A stretch of DNA of 53,070 bases from Mycobacteriales bacterium (lineage in GTDB: Bacteria > Actinomycetota > Actinomycetes > Mycobacteriales > CADCTP01), in the NCBI GenBank assembly GCA_035995165.1, contig DASYKU010000160.1, positions 1-53,070 of the forward strand, given 5' to 3'. Under the pieces are notes generated by a model. That model was not told where the DNA came from. It did no database searches and was given only the letters and a program-made list of their open reading frames with translations. The translations under genes were made by a program, and so were the position numbers. This document shows, piece after piece, positions 1-9,136 of the stretch (position 1 is its first letter; each line of letters begins with the position of its first letter).

Positions 1-28
1 GCGGCGGCGGCGGCGGCGGCGGCGGCGG
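1..28. repeat. (GCG)n trinucleotide run
   Basis: An uninterrupted run of about nine GCG/CGG triplets opens the window. Read on the minus strand it would encode an arginine or alanine run at the end of the antiporter-tail-like relic beside it. Such runs are prone to slippage and to assembly error, so the exact length is uncertain. Confidence 0.85.
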
Positions 29-208
29 AAGTCGTACCATGCCCTGGAGGCGTTCGAGGGTGTCCGGACGGTCCAGTCCTCCTCGCCCAGCTCCCGCAGG
101 CGTTGCCGGGCCGCGTCGGTCGCGGCCAGCCGGGCGTGCACTTCGTCCCGATCGTCGCCCGCAGCGACCAGACCCGCGTCGCGCCGCGACCGGCCGCGCC
201 GCGCCGCG
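29..208 (-). pseudogene. possible relic of a Na+/H+ antiporter cytoplasmic tail
   Basis: Directly downstream of the MMPL stop the minus strand reads LAATDAARQRLRELGEEDWT, then (one base out of frame) DTLERLQGM, then (back in the first frame) YDFRRR before the GCG run. From memory this resembles the hydrophilic C-terminal tail of actinobacterial CPA1-type Na+/H+ antiporters, which end in a Trp-rich then Tyr-Asp-x-Arg-Arg-Arg stretch. No membrane domain precedes it, because that position is occupied by the MMPL gene, so it would be an isolated fragment. The family assignment is a recollection of a motif, not an alignment, and the fragment may continue beyond the window edge. Confidence 0.25.
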
Positions 209-2368
209 TCAGACCTGCTGCAGTTCGCGCTCCGGCGCGTCGTCCGGGTCGGACGACGGCCGGTCACCGCCGGCCGGCGCGACCGGCGACGGCTCGACCA
301 GCAGCAGCCGGGCCAGCCAGCCCGGCAGCCACCAGTTCCAGCGGCCGAACAGGCTCACCAGCGCCGGCACGAGCAGGGCCCGGACCAGCGTCGCGTCGAT
401 GAGGATCCCGACGCCGAGCGCGGTGCCGAGCACCTTGATGTCGGTGCCGGGTGAGGACGCCAGCGCGGCGAAGGAGAAGAAGAGGATCAGCGCGGCCGAG
501 GTGACCAGCCGGCCGGTCCGCCCGAGCCCGGTGACGACGGCCTTGGCCGTCGAGCCGGTCCCGTCGTACTCCTCCCGCATCCGGGCCAGGATGAACACCT
601 CGTAGTCCATCGAGAGCCCGAACAGGAACGCGAAGATGATCACGGGCAGCCAGAACGTGATCGCGCCGGTCTGGGACACGCCGAAGACCGCGTTCGACCC
701 GTGGCCGTGCTGCCAGAAGAAGGTGACGGCGCCGAACACCGCGGCCAGCGAGACGAGGTTGAGCAGGACCGCCTTCACCGGCAGCAGCACCGAGCGGAAC
801 GTCCGCACCAGCAGGACGAACGTGATCACCGCGATGAGCAGCAGCACGTACGGGAAGTTGTCGTACACGGCGCGGAAGTAGTCCTGGATGATCGCGCCGG
901 TCCCGGCCACGCCCGCGGACCCGTTCGTCGCCTGCTCGACGGCGGTCCGGACGTCGTCGGTGACCCCGTTGCTGCCGCTGTCGACGGTCGCCTGCTGCGG
1001 CAGCACGTCGACGACCGTGGTGCCGCCCTTGCTGCCGCCGATGGCGGCCGTCCGGACGCCCTCGACCGACCTGGCCGCCGTGACCGCGGCGTCGGCCTGC
1101 GCGTCCGGCACCAGCAGCTCGATCGGGGTGAGCACGCCGTCGCCGACGCCGCCGGACCGCAGCGCCTGCAGGGTCTGGTACGCCGGACCGCTGCGGGCCA
1201 GCGAGTCCGGGCCGGCCTGGCCGATCTTCAGCCCGAAGACCGGCGCGATGAGGAAGCCCAGCGCGACGATCGCGGCCGCGGCGGCGATCCAGCGGCGCCG
1301 GACGATGAGCCGGGCCCAGGCCGACCAGCCGCGGGCGGCGACCGCGTCGTGCCGGATCCGCGGGAAGTCGACCTTCGGGCCGATCTTGGACAGCAGCGCG
1401 GGCAGCAGCGTCAGCACGACGGCGACGCTGACCAGCGGGATGAGCATGCCGCCGAGGCCCATGCTGCGCAGGAACGGGACCGGCACGACCAGCAGCGCCA
1501 GCAGGCTGATCGCCACGGTCACGCCGGAGGCGAGCACGGCGTGCCCGGCTGTCTGCACGGCGACGACGACGGCCTCGTCGTTGCTGCGGCCGTGTGCGCG
1601 TTCCTCCCGCCAGCGCGAGACGAGCAGCAGCGAGTAGTCGATCGCGACGCCGAGGCCGACCAGGGCGATGAGGAACTGGACGACGAAGCTCACGTCGGTG
1701 AGGTAGGTCAGCCCGAGCACGAGCAGGAACGTCGTGAGGATCGAGACGGCCGCGATCACCAGCGGCACCAACGCCAGGAACGAGGCGAACACGAAGACCA
1801 GCACGGCGAGCGCGCCGAGCGCCCCGAACAACGTCTCCACCAGGACGGACGGCCCGTCCGTCGACCCGCCGGCGGCCAGCAGGTTGTACGACGTCAGTCC
1901 GGTCTCCAGCCCCGCCGCCTGCGCGGCCTGGGCCAGGACCGGCTTGAGGTCCGCGTCCAGGCCGGGTCCGAAGCCCTGCGGCTCCGGTCCCTGGATGAGC
2001 GCGAACGTGCTGCGGCCGTCGTCGGTGACGAAGCGCTGGTCGCCGGTGCTGGCGAGGTCGACGACCCGCGCCTGCGGCAGCTTCGTCCGGACGGTCTGGA
2101 ACACGCTGGCGATGTCCGCCGCGTGCTGCTGCACCGTCGAACCGGCCGGGACCGTGAGCACCGGGATGAGCGTGTCGGCCGTACTCGTGCCGAACGTGCC
2201 GATCAGCTGCTGCTCGGTCTCGTAGCCGGGCTGGCCCGGCAGCGAGAAGTCGAACGTCAGCCGCCCGGCGGCCGGGCCCGCGGCGATCCCGCCGCCGACG
2301 AGCAGGACGAGCCAGCCGAGCGCGACGAGCAGCCGGTGACGCAGCACGAACCGGGCGAGGGCTTCCAT
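209..2368 (-). CDS. MMPL/RND-family membrane transporter
   Basis: A 719-residue polytopic protein with the duplicated MMPL plan. A first membrane helix (about residues 12-32) is followed by an extracytoplasmic domain, then a block of about five helices containing GLGVAIDYSLLLVSR. A second extracytoplasmic loop leads to a matching block with GLSMDYEVFILARMREEY. The paired Asp-Tyr motifs are the usual proton-relay signature of actinobacterial MMPL proteins, which export lipids or small hydrophobic molecules across the cytoplasmic membrane using the proton gradient. The start MEALARF is chosen because the hydrophobic helix follows at once; an in-frame ATG at 2398 is an alternative. The C-terminal 30 residues are acidic and polar. 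No regulator is adjacent and the substrate is unknown. Confidence 0.93.
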   Translation of the reverse strand: MEALARFVLRHRLLVALGWLVLLVGGGIAAGPAAGRLTFDFSLPGQPGYETEQQLIGTFGTSTADTLIPVLTVPAGSTVQQHAADIASVFQTVRTKLPQARVVDLASTGDQRFVTDDGRSTFALIQGPEPQGFGPGLDADLKPVLAQAAQAAGLETGLTSYNLLAAGGSTDGPSVLVETLFGALGALAVLVFVFASFLALVPLVIAAVSILTTFLLVLGLTYLTDVSFVVQFLIALVGLGVAIDYSLLLVSRWREERAHGRSNDEAVVVAVQTAGHAVLASGVTVAISLLALLVVPVPFLRSMGLGGMLIPLVSVAVVLTLLPALLSKIGPKVDFPRIRHDAVAARGWSAWARLIVRRRWIAAAAAIVALGFLIAPVFGLKIGQAGPDSLARSGPAYQTLQALRSGGVGDGVLTPIELLVPDAQADAAVTAARSVEGVRTAAIGGSKGGTTVVDVLPQQATVDSGSNGVTDDVRTAVEQATNGSAGVAGTGAIIQDYFRAVYDNFPYVLLLIAVITFVLLVRTFRSVLLPVKAVLLNLVSLAAVFGAVTFFWQHGHGSNAVFGVSQTGAITFWLPVIIFAFLFGLSMDYEVFILARMREEYDGTGSTAKAVVTGLGRTGRLVTSAALILFFSFAALASSPGTDIKVLGTALGVGILIDATLVRALLVPALVSLFGRWNWWLPGWLARLLLVEPSPVAPAGGDRPSSDPDDAPERELQQV

Positions 2369-2445
2369 GCGCGGCACGGTAGCGGCGCCCGGTGACATTC
2401 CCGCGCGATTATCAGCAAGCCGCCAGTAGTTGCACGATGCAAGCC

Positions 2446-3903
2446 TCAGCCGAGGGTGAAGGGGTCGCGGGTGCCGCCGGTGAGCTCGACCCAGACCGCC
2501 TTCTCCTGCAGGTACTCGTCGACCGCGTGCAGCCCGTTCTCCCGCCCGAGCCCGGAGCTGCCGAACCCGCCGAACGGCACGTTCGGCGCCACCACCCGGT
2601 ACGCGTTGATCCAGACCGTGCCGGCCCGGATCTTCGCCGCGACCCGGTGGGCCCGGTGCACGTCTTTCGTCCACACCGCCCCCGCCAGCCCGTACGGAGT
2701 GTCGTTGGCGAGCGTGACCGCCTCCTCCTCGGAGGTGAACGGCACCGCGGCCAGCACCGGCCCGAAGACCTCTTCGCGGTAGACGGTCGAGGCCGGCGTC
2801 ACCCCGGTCAGCACGGTCGGCTGCACGAACAGCCCGTCCTCGGCCGCCCCGCCGTACGCGACGGTGGCACCCTCGGCCCGCGCCGTCGAAAGGTAGCCGA
2901 GCACCTTCTCGTACTGCGGGCGGTTGGCGACCGGGCCCATCTCGGTCTCGGCCGCGTTCGGGTCGCCGAGCCGGATCCGGGACGCCCGCTCGGCGATCAG
3001 CCGGACCAGCTCGTCGTGCACGTCCGCGTGCACGATCAGCCGGGACCCCGCCATGCAGGTCTGGCCGGTGGCGGCGAAGACGCCGGCGACCACGCCGTTG
3101 GCGGCCGCGGCCAGGTCGGCGTCGGGGAAGACCACCTGCGGCGACTTGCCGCCGAGCTCCAGCGTGACCTTGGTGATGTTCTCGGCCGCGGCCCGGGCGA
3201 CCGCCCGCCCGGTCGCGGTCGAGCCGGTGAACGCGACCTTGTCCACGCCGGGGTGCGCGGCCAGCGCCGCCCCGGTCTCCCGGGACAGCCCGGTGACGAC
3301 GTTCACCACGCCGTCCGGAAAGCCGGCCTCGGTCACGAGCGATGCGAAGCCGAGGGTGGACACCGGCGAGTGCTCGGACGGCTTGATCACGACCGTGCAG
3401 CCGGCGGCCAGCGCGGGGGCGAGCTTCCAGCTCATCAGCAGCAGCGGCGAGTTCCACGGGGTGATCGCGGCGACCACGCCGACCGGTTCGCGCCGGGTGT
3501 AGACGAGGTAGTCCGGGTTGGGCGAGGGGATCTGCCGGCCCTCGAGCTTGTCGGCCAGCCCGCCGAACCAGCGGTACCAGCCGCCGAGCCCGCGCAGCTG
3601 CCCGATCATCTCCCGGTAGAGCTTGCCGGAGTCGTTGACCTCCAGCCGGGCCAGCCGCTCCGCGTTGTCGTCGATGAGCCCGGCCAGCCGGTGCAGGAGC
3701 GCGGCCCGGCCGAAGCCGGTCATCGCCCCCCACTCGCCGTCCAGCGCGGCGCGGGCCGCGGCGACGGCCGCGTCCACGTCCTCCGGGCCGCCGTCGGGCA
3801 CCGACGCCCAGGCCTCGCCCGTGTACGGGTTCTCCGACTCGAACGTCCGGCCCGACAGTGCGTCGACCGGCTTGCCGCCGACGAGCATCCGAAAACGCTC
3901 CAT
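2446..3903 (-). CDS. NAD(P)+-dependent aldehyde dehydrogenase
   Basis: A 485-residue soluble enzyme of the classical aldehyde dehydrogenase superfamily, which oxidises an aldehyde to a carboxylic acid through a thioester. Visible landmarks are the cofactor loop PWNSP (Asn151), the FTGSTATGR nucleotide motif (about 225-233), the general base in LELGGKSPQ (Glu249) and the nucleophile in ATGQTCMAGSR (Cys283). Length and motif spacing match full-length family members. The start MERFRMLVGG is preferred over upstream in-frame codons because it begins just before the first conserved strand. It points the same way as the MMPL gene, 77 bp upstream of it. It resembles betaine/aromatic-aldehyde types, but the substrate cannot be assigned. 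Confidence 0.95.
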   Translation of the reverse strand: MERFRMLVGGKPVDALSGRTFESENPYTGEAWASVPDGGPEDVDAAVAAARAALDGEWGAMTGFGRAALLHRLAGLIDDNAERLARLEVNDSGKLYREMIGQLRGLGGWYRWFGGLADKLEGRQIPSPNPDYLVYTRREPVGVVAAITPWNSPLLLMSWKLAPALAAGCTVVIKPSEHSPVSTLGFASLVTEAGFPDGVVNVVTGLSRETGAALAAHPGVDKVAFTGSTATGRAVARAAAENITKVTLELGGKSPQVVFPDADLAAAANGVVAGVFAATGQTCMAGSRLIVHADVHDELVRLIAERASRIRLGDPNAAETEMGPVANRPQYEKVLGYLSTARAEGATVAYGGAAEDGLFVQPTVLTGVTPASTVYREEVFGPVLAAVPFTSEEEAVTLANDTPYGLAGAVWTKDVHRAHRVAAKIRAGTVWINAYRVVAPNVPFGGFGSSGLGRENGLHAVDEYLQEKAVWVELTGGTRDPFTLG

Positions 3904-3941
3904 GCGGCCGACGCTACGCCCGCTGCGACGGGCACCGGGTC

Positions 3942-4536
3942 TCAGTACGAGAGCTCCAGCCCGGCCACGGTGGCCTCGTCCGAGAGCATCTCGACCTCGG
4001 CGATGACGTCGCCGATCCACGATCCGGCGCTGCCGCCCGGGGTCGGCGTCCGGCGGCTCGGGGCCGCGGACCCGGCGGCGGGCCCGGCTGGCCAGCTGCC
4101 GCGCTCCGGCGGGTCCGCCGCACGATCGGCGCGATCTCGTCGAACGGCACCGCGAACAGGTCGTGCAGCACGAACGCCAGCCGCTCGGCCGGGCTCAGCG
4201 TGTCCAGCACGACGAGCAGCGCCGGACCGACCGAGTCGGCCAGCACCGCCTCGTGCTCGGGATCGGCGCCCTCGTCGGGCAGGTCCGGCAGCTCGACCGC
4301 CGCCTCCCGCCGCGACGCCCGGCGGCGCAGCATGTCCAGCGACACCCGGGCCACTGTCGTGGTCAGCCAGCCGCCGAGGTTGGCGACCTCGCCGGTGTCG
4401 GAGCGGCTCAGCCGCAGCCAGGCCTCCTGGACCGCGTCGTCGGCCTCGGCACCGGACCCAGCATCCGGTACGCCACCGAGCGCAGGTGCGCCCGGTGCGT
4501 CTCGAACCGCTCGGCCAGCCAGGTCTCGTCGTCCAC
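3942..4536 (-). pseudogene. frame-disrupted ECF (SigJ/ECF41-like) sigma factor relic
   Basis: Three reading frames must be joined to rebuild one sigma factor. VDDETWLAERFETHRAHLRS followed by VAYRMLG (region 2) starts at a GTG at 4536. One base missing near 4457-4460 shifts it to DDAVQEAWLRLSRSDTGEVA, which continues through GGWLTTTVARVSLDMLRRR to FDEIAPIV. A second shift near 4105-4125 gives ARQLASRARRRVRG (region 4 recognition helix). Similarity fades after about 4015, so the SnoaL-like C-terminal domain usual in ECF41 members is missing. A further frame ends in VIAEVEMLSDEATVAGLELS just before a stop at 3942; I do not recognise that piece. The aldehyde dehydrogenase start lies only 38 bp further on. 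This is either a decayed gene or one with indel errors. Confidence 0.7.
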
Positions 4537-4648
4537 GTCCGCATCCTTCCGTTTCCCCGTCGACGTCCGCGCCTCCCGTTGACGTCCGCGCCGCCTCCGA
4601 TGTGACCGAGGGTTGACGAGGCCGGGCCGCGGGCCCGACGGTGGGCCG

Positions 4649-5698
4649 ATGACCGACGGTGCGCTGCTCGAGGCCCTGGACCGGTTCCGCCGGACCGGCC
4701 CGGAGTTCAACGGCTTCCTGGCCAACCACGGCCCGATGGCGGCCGAGGCGCTGGTCCGGATCGGGGCCGCGGCCGAGATCGAGGGCTGGGTCGCCGGCTA
4801 CCTGCCCAAGCTCGACTCCGCGCCGGAGGTGGTGCGCGGGCTCGGCGACGCGGACTGGTTCGAGCACCTCGGCGACGAGCGGCTGTTCGGCGACTGGACG
4901 GCGTACCTGCGGCGGGAGGCGGCGGAGACGGGCTGGCACGAGCTGCTGCAGCGCTGGTGGCCGCGGCTGCTGCCGGGCCTGGCCGCGAGCGCGACGCACG
5001 GGGTGATCCGGACCGCGCACGCGGTCCGGTCGCTGCGGACGGCCGGGGACGACCCCGACCCGCTGCTGGTCGACGAGCTCGCGCAGGGGCTGGCCTTCTG
5101 GGCCGCCCGCTACCAGCCCCTGCCGGGCCGGCCGGGATTGGCCGGCCGGCTGCCGGCGGTGCCGGCGATCGCGGGGCTGCCCCGGCTCGACCCGGACGTG
5201 CCGGACGAGGGCCCGGCCGTGATGGGCCGGCTGAAGGCCGTCCGGCACCTGACCCGGTTCCCGGACCGGCTCGACGACTGGGGGCCGCCGGCCGACCCGG
5301 ACGCAGCGCTGGACGAGCTGATCGGCGCCGCGGCCCGGGTGCTGGCCGCCCGCGAGGACGCGCCGATCGCCTTCTGCCACGCGGTCACCGCGCCCGCCGC
5401 CGTACGGCTGGTGCTGCCGGAGCTGCCGCCGGCGGTCCGGACCGCGAGCGTCGCCGCGGCCTGGCAGTCGGTCGGCGCCATCGTGGCCGGGTTCGCCTCG
5501 CCGCGGCTGGCGGCCGAGAGCGAGCCTTTCGAGGCCGACGCCGAGGAAGTGCCGCCGGCGGCCGAGCTGATCGGCCGGGCCGTCGAGCACGGCGACGAGC
5601 ACGTGATCAAGCTGACCGAGGCGGCGCTGCGGGAGCACGCCCGCAGCGGCGACGCGGCCCTGCTCGTCGCCGCCGACCGCTTCCGCGGCCGGGTCTGA
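4649..5698 (+). CDS. questin oxidase-like (DUF4243) protein
   Basis: A 349-residue soluble protein. Near the N-terminus it has FNGFLANHGPMAAEALVRIG, which resembles the opening of questin-oxidase-like (DUF4243) proteins, a family that includes Baeyer-Villiger-type oxidases of fungal anthraquinone pathways but is mostly uncharacterised in bacteria. Mid-protein histidines (ASATHGVIRTAHAVR, and FCHAVTAPAAVR near residue 250) fit the all-helical, His-containing family pattern. ATG 4649 is used in preference to an in-frame TTG at 4613. The gene stands alone between the sigma relic and a converging permease gene, so context gives no function. Confidence 0.75.
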   Translation: MTDGALLEALDRFRRTGPEFNGFLANHGPMAAEALVRIGAAAEIEGWVAGYLPKLDSAPEVVRGLGDADWFEHLGDERLFGDWTAYLRREAAETGWHELLQRWWPRLLPGLAASATHGVIRTAHAVRSLRTAGDDPDPLLVDELAQGLAFWAARYQPLPGRPGLAGRLPAVPAIAGLPRLDPDVPDEGPAVMGRLKAVRHLTRFPDRLDDWGPPADPDAALDELIGAAARVLAAREDAPIAFCHAVTAPAAVRLVLPELPPAVRTASVAAAWQSVGAIVAGFASPRLAAESEPFEADAEEVPPAAELIGRAVEHGDEHVIKLTEAALREHARSGDAALLVAADRFRGRV

Positions 5699-5738
5699 CC
5701 AGCAGCCGGGTCCGGCCGGCGGCCGGGTCCGATCGGCG

Positions 5739-6647
5739 TCAGCGGTTGCGGGTGGCGGACGGGTCGAACGCGTCCTGGATGCCGTCGCCGACCAGGCTGA
5801 CCGCCAGCACGATCAGCAGCAGCGTCAGCCCCGGGAAGTAGAACAGCCAGGGCCGGCTGGCGGCCGCGGCCGCGCCCTCCGCGACCAGCCGGCCGAGGGA
5901 GATGTCCGAGCCCTGCACGCCGTAGCCGAGGAAGCTCAGCGCGGCCTCGGCGCCGATCGCGCCGGTCGCCCCGAGGGTGGCCCAGACGATGATCTGGCCG
6001 AGCGAGTTGGGGATCAGGTGCCGGATCACGATCCGCCGGTCGGAGGCGCCGAGCGCCTGCGCGGCCTCGACGTACTCGCGCTCGCGCAGGGACAGGAAGC
6101 TGGCCCGCACGATCCGGGCCAGCGCCATCCAGCTGAACAACGCGATGAGCACGGCGACGCCGATCGGCGACCGGGCGCTCGGGTACGCCGCCGCGACCAC
6201 GATCACCACGGCCAGGAACGGCAGCGTCAGCGTGATGTCGACCGCGCGCATGAGCACGTCGTCGACGAGCCCGCCGAAGTAGCCGGAGACCGCGCCGACC
6301 AGGATCCCGAGCAGGCAGGCGACGACGACGAACACCGCGGCCATGAGCATCGACCACTGGATCCCGCGCAGCGTCAGCAGCAGCACGTCCCGGCCGATCG
6401 TGTCGGTGCCGAACAGGTGCCCGTCGGTGCCGGGCGGGGCCGAGAGCGTCGTGCTCTGCGCGTCGAACCGGTAGGAGAAGAAGTGCGGGCCGGCGAACGC
6501 GGCGAGCAGCATGAGCAGGAACGTGACCAGGCCACCCATCGCCAGCCCGTTGCGGCGGAACCGCCGGACCGCGAGCTGCAGCTGGCTGCGGGAGCGGACG
6601 GTGAACTCGCGCTCGATCTCGGCCGGCGCGGCCAGGGTGGTCGTCAT
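5739..6647 (-). CDS. orphan DppC/OppC-type ABC transporter permease
   Basis: A 302-residue inner-membrane permease of peptide/nickel-type ABC importers. An N-terminal helix (about 36-53) is followed by an extracytoplasmic segment with LFGTDTIGRDVL, the usual DppC landmark, and then about five more helices. The cytoplasmic coupling loop EYVEAAQALGASDRRIVIRH (191-210) is the EAA motif that contacts the ATPase. The start MTTTLAAPAE is chosen over an in-frame ATG five codons upstream. The unusual point is isolation: no DppB partner permease, binding protein or ATPase is adjacent. The next gene is a divergent ABC-F protein that lacks importer features. It must either work with subunits encoded elsewhere or be a leftover of a broken operon. 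Confidence 0.9.
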   Translation of the reverse strand: MTTTLAAPAEIEREFTVRSRSQLQLAVRRFRRNGLAMGGLVTFLLMLLAAFAGPHFFSYRFDAQSTTLSAPPGTDGHLFGTDTIGRDVLLLTLRGIQWSMLMAAVFVVVACLLGILVGAVSGYFGGLVDDVLMRAVDITLTLPFLAVVIVVAAAYPSARSPIGVAVLIALFSWMALARIVRASFLSLREREYVEAAQALGASDRRIVIRHLIPNSLGQIIVWATLGATGAIGAEAALSFLGYGVQGSDISLGRLVAEGAAAAASRPWLFYFPGLTLLLIVLAVSLVGDGIQDAFDPSATRNR

Positions 6648-6733
6648 GGTGCACGGTGGCACAGGACTGGTATGGGGGAGCCCGGCCTTTATCGATCGGT
6701 GACCGAGCCGGTACCGCGTAGCATCCTGACCCG

Positions 6734-8371
6734 ATGAGCGCGACGGTGACGGCCCGGCAGCTGACGGCGGGGCACGGCAACCTCGAGCTGTTCTCCGGCC
6801 TCGACCTGATCGTGGCCCCGGGCGACGTGATCGGCCTGGTCGGGCCGAACGGGGCCGGCAAGTCGACGCTGCTGCGGATCCTGGCCGGGCTGGACCAGCC
6901 CGAGCAGGGCACGGTCTCGCTGAGCCCGCCGACCGCGACCGTCGGCTACCTGCCTCAGGAGCCGGACCGTACGGGCGAGAGCGTGCGGGACTTCCTGGCC
7001 CGGCGGACCGGGGTGGCCGCGGCCCAGCAGGCCCTGGACGCCGCCGGGACGGCGCTGGAGACCGGCGAGCGCGGCGCCGACGACGCGTACGCGGCCGCGC
7101 TCGAGCGCTGGCTCGGCCTCGGCGCGGCCGACCTGGACGAGCGGGCCGAGCAGGTCGCCGCCGACCTCGGGCTGGGCGTCGAGCTGGACCGGCCGACCTC
7201 GGGCCTGTCCGGCGGGCAGGCGGCCCGGGCCGGGCTGGCCTCGCTGCTGCTGTCCCGCTACGACGTGGTGCTGCTGGACGAGCCGACCAACGACCTCGAC
7301 CTGGCCGGACTGGCCACGCTGGAGGAGTTCGTGCTGGGCCTGCGGGCCGGGACGGTCCTGGTCAGCCACGACCGCCGGTTCCTGGACCGTACGGTCGACC
7401 GGGTCCTGGAGCTGGACCTGCCCCAGCACCAGGTCCGTCGGTACGGCGGCGGGTACGCCGGCTACCTGGCCGAGCGCGAGCTGCTGCGCCGGCACGCCCG
7501 CGCCGACTTCGAGGAGTACGCCGAGACGAAGGCCGGCCTGGAGGCGCGGTCGCGGACCCAGCGGGCCTGGGCCGACAAGGGCGTACGGGCCTCCCGCCGC
7601 AAGATGGCCTCCGAGCCGGACAAGAACATCCGGGCGCACCAGGTCGCGACCAGCGAGAAGCAGGCGGCCAAGGCCAAGCAGACCGATCGGATGATCGAGC
7701 GGCTCGACGTCGTCGAGGAGCCGCGCAAGGAGTGGGAGCTGCAGATGCAGGTGGCGGCGGCGCCGCGGTCCGGCGCGATCGTGGCCTCGCTGCGCGGGGT
7801 GGTCGTCCGGCGGGGGTCGTTCACGCTCGGGCCGGTCGACCTGCAGATCGACTGGGCCGACCGGGTCGCGATCACCGGCGCGAACGGCTCGGGCAAGTCG
7901 ACGCTGCTGGCCGCGATGCTCGGCCGGGTCACCCTGGACGAGGGCGTGGCCGATCTCGGGCCGGGCGTGGTGGTGGGCGAGATCGACCAGGCCCGCGGGC
8001 TGTTCCTGGGCGGCGAGGCGCTGCTGGACGCGTTCTCGACGGCAGCCGGGCTGCTGCCGGCCGAGGCCCGGACGCTGCTGGCGAAGTTCGGGCTGCGGGC
8101 CGAGCACGTGCTGCGGCCGGCGGCCACGCTGTCCCCGGGCGAGCGGACCCGGGCCGCGCTGGCGCTGCTGCAGGCGGCCGGGGTCAACCTGCTGGTGCTG
8201 GACGAGCCGACCAACCACCTCGACCTGCCCGCGATCGAGCAGCTGGAGTCGGCCCTCGACTCGTACCAGGGGACGCTGCTGCTGGTCACCCACGACCGGA
8301 ACATGCTCGAGGTCGTGCGGACCACCCGGCACCTGGAGGTCGACGCCGGCAAGGTCACCGACGCCGGCTAG
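6734..8371 (+). CDS. ABC-F family ATP-binding protein
   Basis: A 545-residue soluble protein with two ABC ATPase domains and no membrane segment, as in ABC-F proteins that act on the ribosome (translation factors or antibiotic-resistance proteins). Domain 1 has Walker A GPNGAGKST (37-45), signature LSGGQ (158-162) and Walker B with LLDEPTNDLD (about 180-189). A charged linker (about 250-335, rich in Arg, Lys and Glu) corresponds to the P-site tRNA interaction motif. Domain 2 has GANGSGKST (382-390), the variant signature LSPGE (466-470) and LDEPTNHLDL. ATG 6734 is the only plausible start. Its TAG stop abuts the stop of the converging methyltransferase with no base between. Whether it confers resistance cannot be read from the sequence. 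Confidence 0.93.
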   Translation: MSATVTARQLTAGHGNLELFSGLDLIVAPGDVIGLVGPNGAGKSTLLRILAGLDQPEQGTVSLSPPTATVGYLPQEPDRTGESVRDFLARRTGVAAAQQALDAAGTALETGERGADDAYAAALERWLGLGAADLDERAEQVAADLGLGVELDRPTSGLSGGQAARAGLASLLLSRYDVVLLDEPTNDLDLAGLATLEEFVLGLRAGTVLVSHDRRFLDRTVDRVLELDLPQHQVRRYGGGYAGYLAERELLRRHARADFEEYAETKAGLEARSRTQRAWADKGVRASRRKMASEPDKNIRAHQVATSEKQAAKAKQTDRMIERLDVVEEPRKEWELQMQVAAAPRSGAIVASLRGVVVRRGSFTLGPVDLQIDWADRVAITGANGSGKSTLLAAMLGRVTLDEGVADLGPGVVVGEIDQARGLFLGGEALLDAFSTAAGLLPAEARTLLAKFGLRAEHVLRPAATLSPGERTRAALALLQAAGVNLLVLDEPTNHLDLPAIEQLESALDSYQGTLLLVTHDRNMLEVVRTTRHLEVDAGKVTDAG

Positions 8372-9130
8372 CTACGGGCGCCAGCGGACGCAGTGGGCGG
8401 ACTGGCGCAGCCGGACCGTCGGGGTGCCCTGTCGCTCGGCCTCGGCCGTGACCACCGCGACCATCGAGTCGATCAGCGCGTCCCGCTCGGCCGGGGGCAG
8501 CACCACGAACGCCGAGTGGGTCAGCAGCCGGCCCCGCAGCCGGGGCCCGTCGATCTCCCGCAGCCAGGGGAAGTTCGCCTCCTCCAGCTCCGCCGCCGGC
8601 AGCCCCGGCACCGTCATCGGCTCGGCGGCCGGGTCGGCGACGAAGTCGTGGCCGCCGGTGTCGGGGTCGAGGCGGGCCAGGTCGTACTCCCAGAGGTCGC
8701 GCGGGTCCGGCCCGTTCCAGGCCAGGCCGAGCACGCCGCCGGGACGCAGCACCCGCCGTACCTCGGCCACCGCCCGTTCGTGGTCGAACCAGTGCCAGGC
8801 CTGCCCGGCCAGCACCGCGTCCACGCTCGCGTCCGGCAGCGGCAGCGCCTCGGCGCCGGCCAGGTACGGCACCGCGCCCGGGTGCTCGCGGCGCAACACC
8901 GCCAGCATCGCCGGATCGGGCTCGATCGCCGCGACCTGGAGGCCCAGCGCCACCAGCGGCCCGGTCAGCTTCCCGGTGCCGGCCCCGACGTCGGCGACCT
9001 GGGTCGCACCCGGCGGGACCAGCCAGGCGACCGCCGCGGGCGGGTAGCTCGGCCGGTACCGGTCGTAGTCCTCCGCGGTCGCCCCGAACACCCGGGCCCG
9101 CCGCGGATCCAGTTCCCGCACGCCGTCCAC
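8372..9130 (-). CDS. class I SAM-dependent methyltransferase
   Basis: A 252-residue soluble enzyme of the Methyltransf_11 type. Motif I VADVGAGTGKL (45-55) binds S-adenosylmethionine. It is followed by the acidic loop AAIEPDPAM, motif GAEALPLPDASVDAVLAGQA and the post-motif RRVLRPGGVLGLAWNG. The N-terminal FGATAEDYDRYRPSYP is typical of actinobacterial small-molecule methyltransferases of this branch. A GTG start at 9130 is chosen because this block begins within ten codons; the frame stays open 21 codons further upstream without conserved content. The stop is directly back to back with the ABC-F stop (TAGCTA). The acceptor substrate is unknown. Confidence 0.92.
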   Translation of the reverse strand: MDGVRELDPRRARVFGATAEDYDRYRPSYPPAAVAWLVPPGATQVADVGAGTGKLTGPLVALGLQVAAIEPDPAMLAVLRREHPGAVPYLAGAEALPLPDASVDAVLAGQAWHWFDHERAVAEVRRVLRPGGVLGLAWNGPDPRDLWEYDLARLDPDTGGHDFVADPAAEPMTVPGLPAAELEEANFPWLREIDGPRLRGRLLTHSAFVVLPPAERDALIDSMVAVVTAEAERQGTPTVRLRQSAHCVRWRP

Positions 9131-9136
9131 CCTAGG

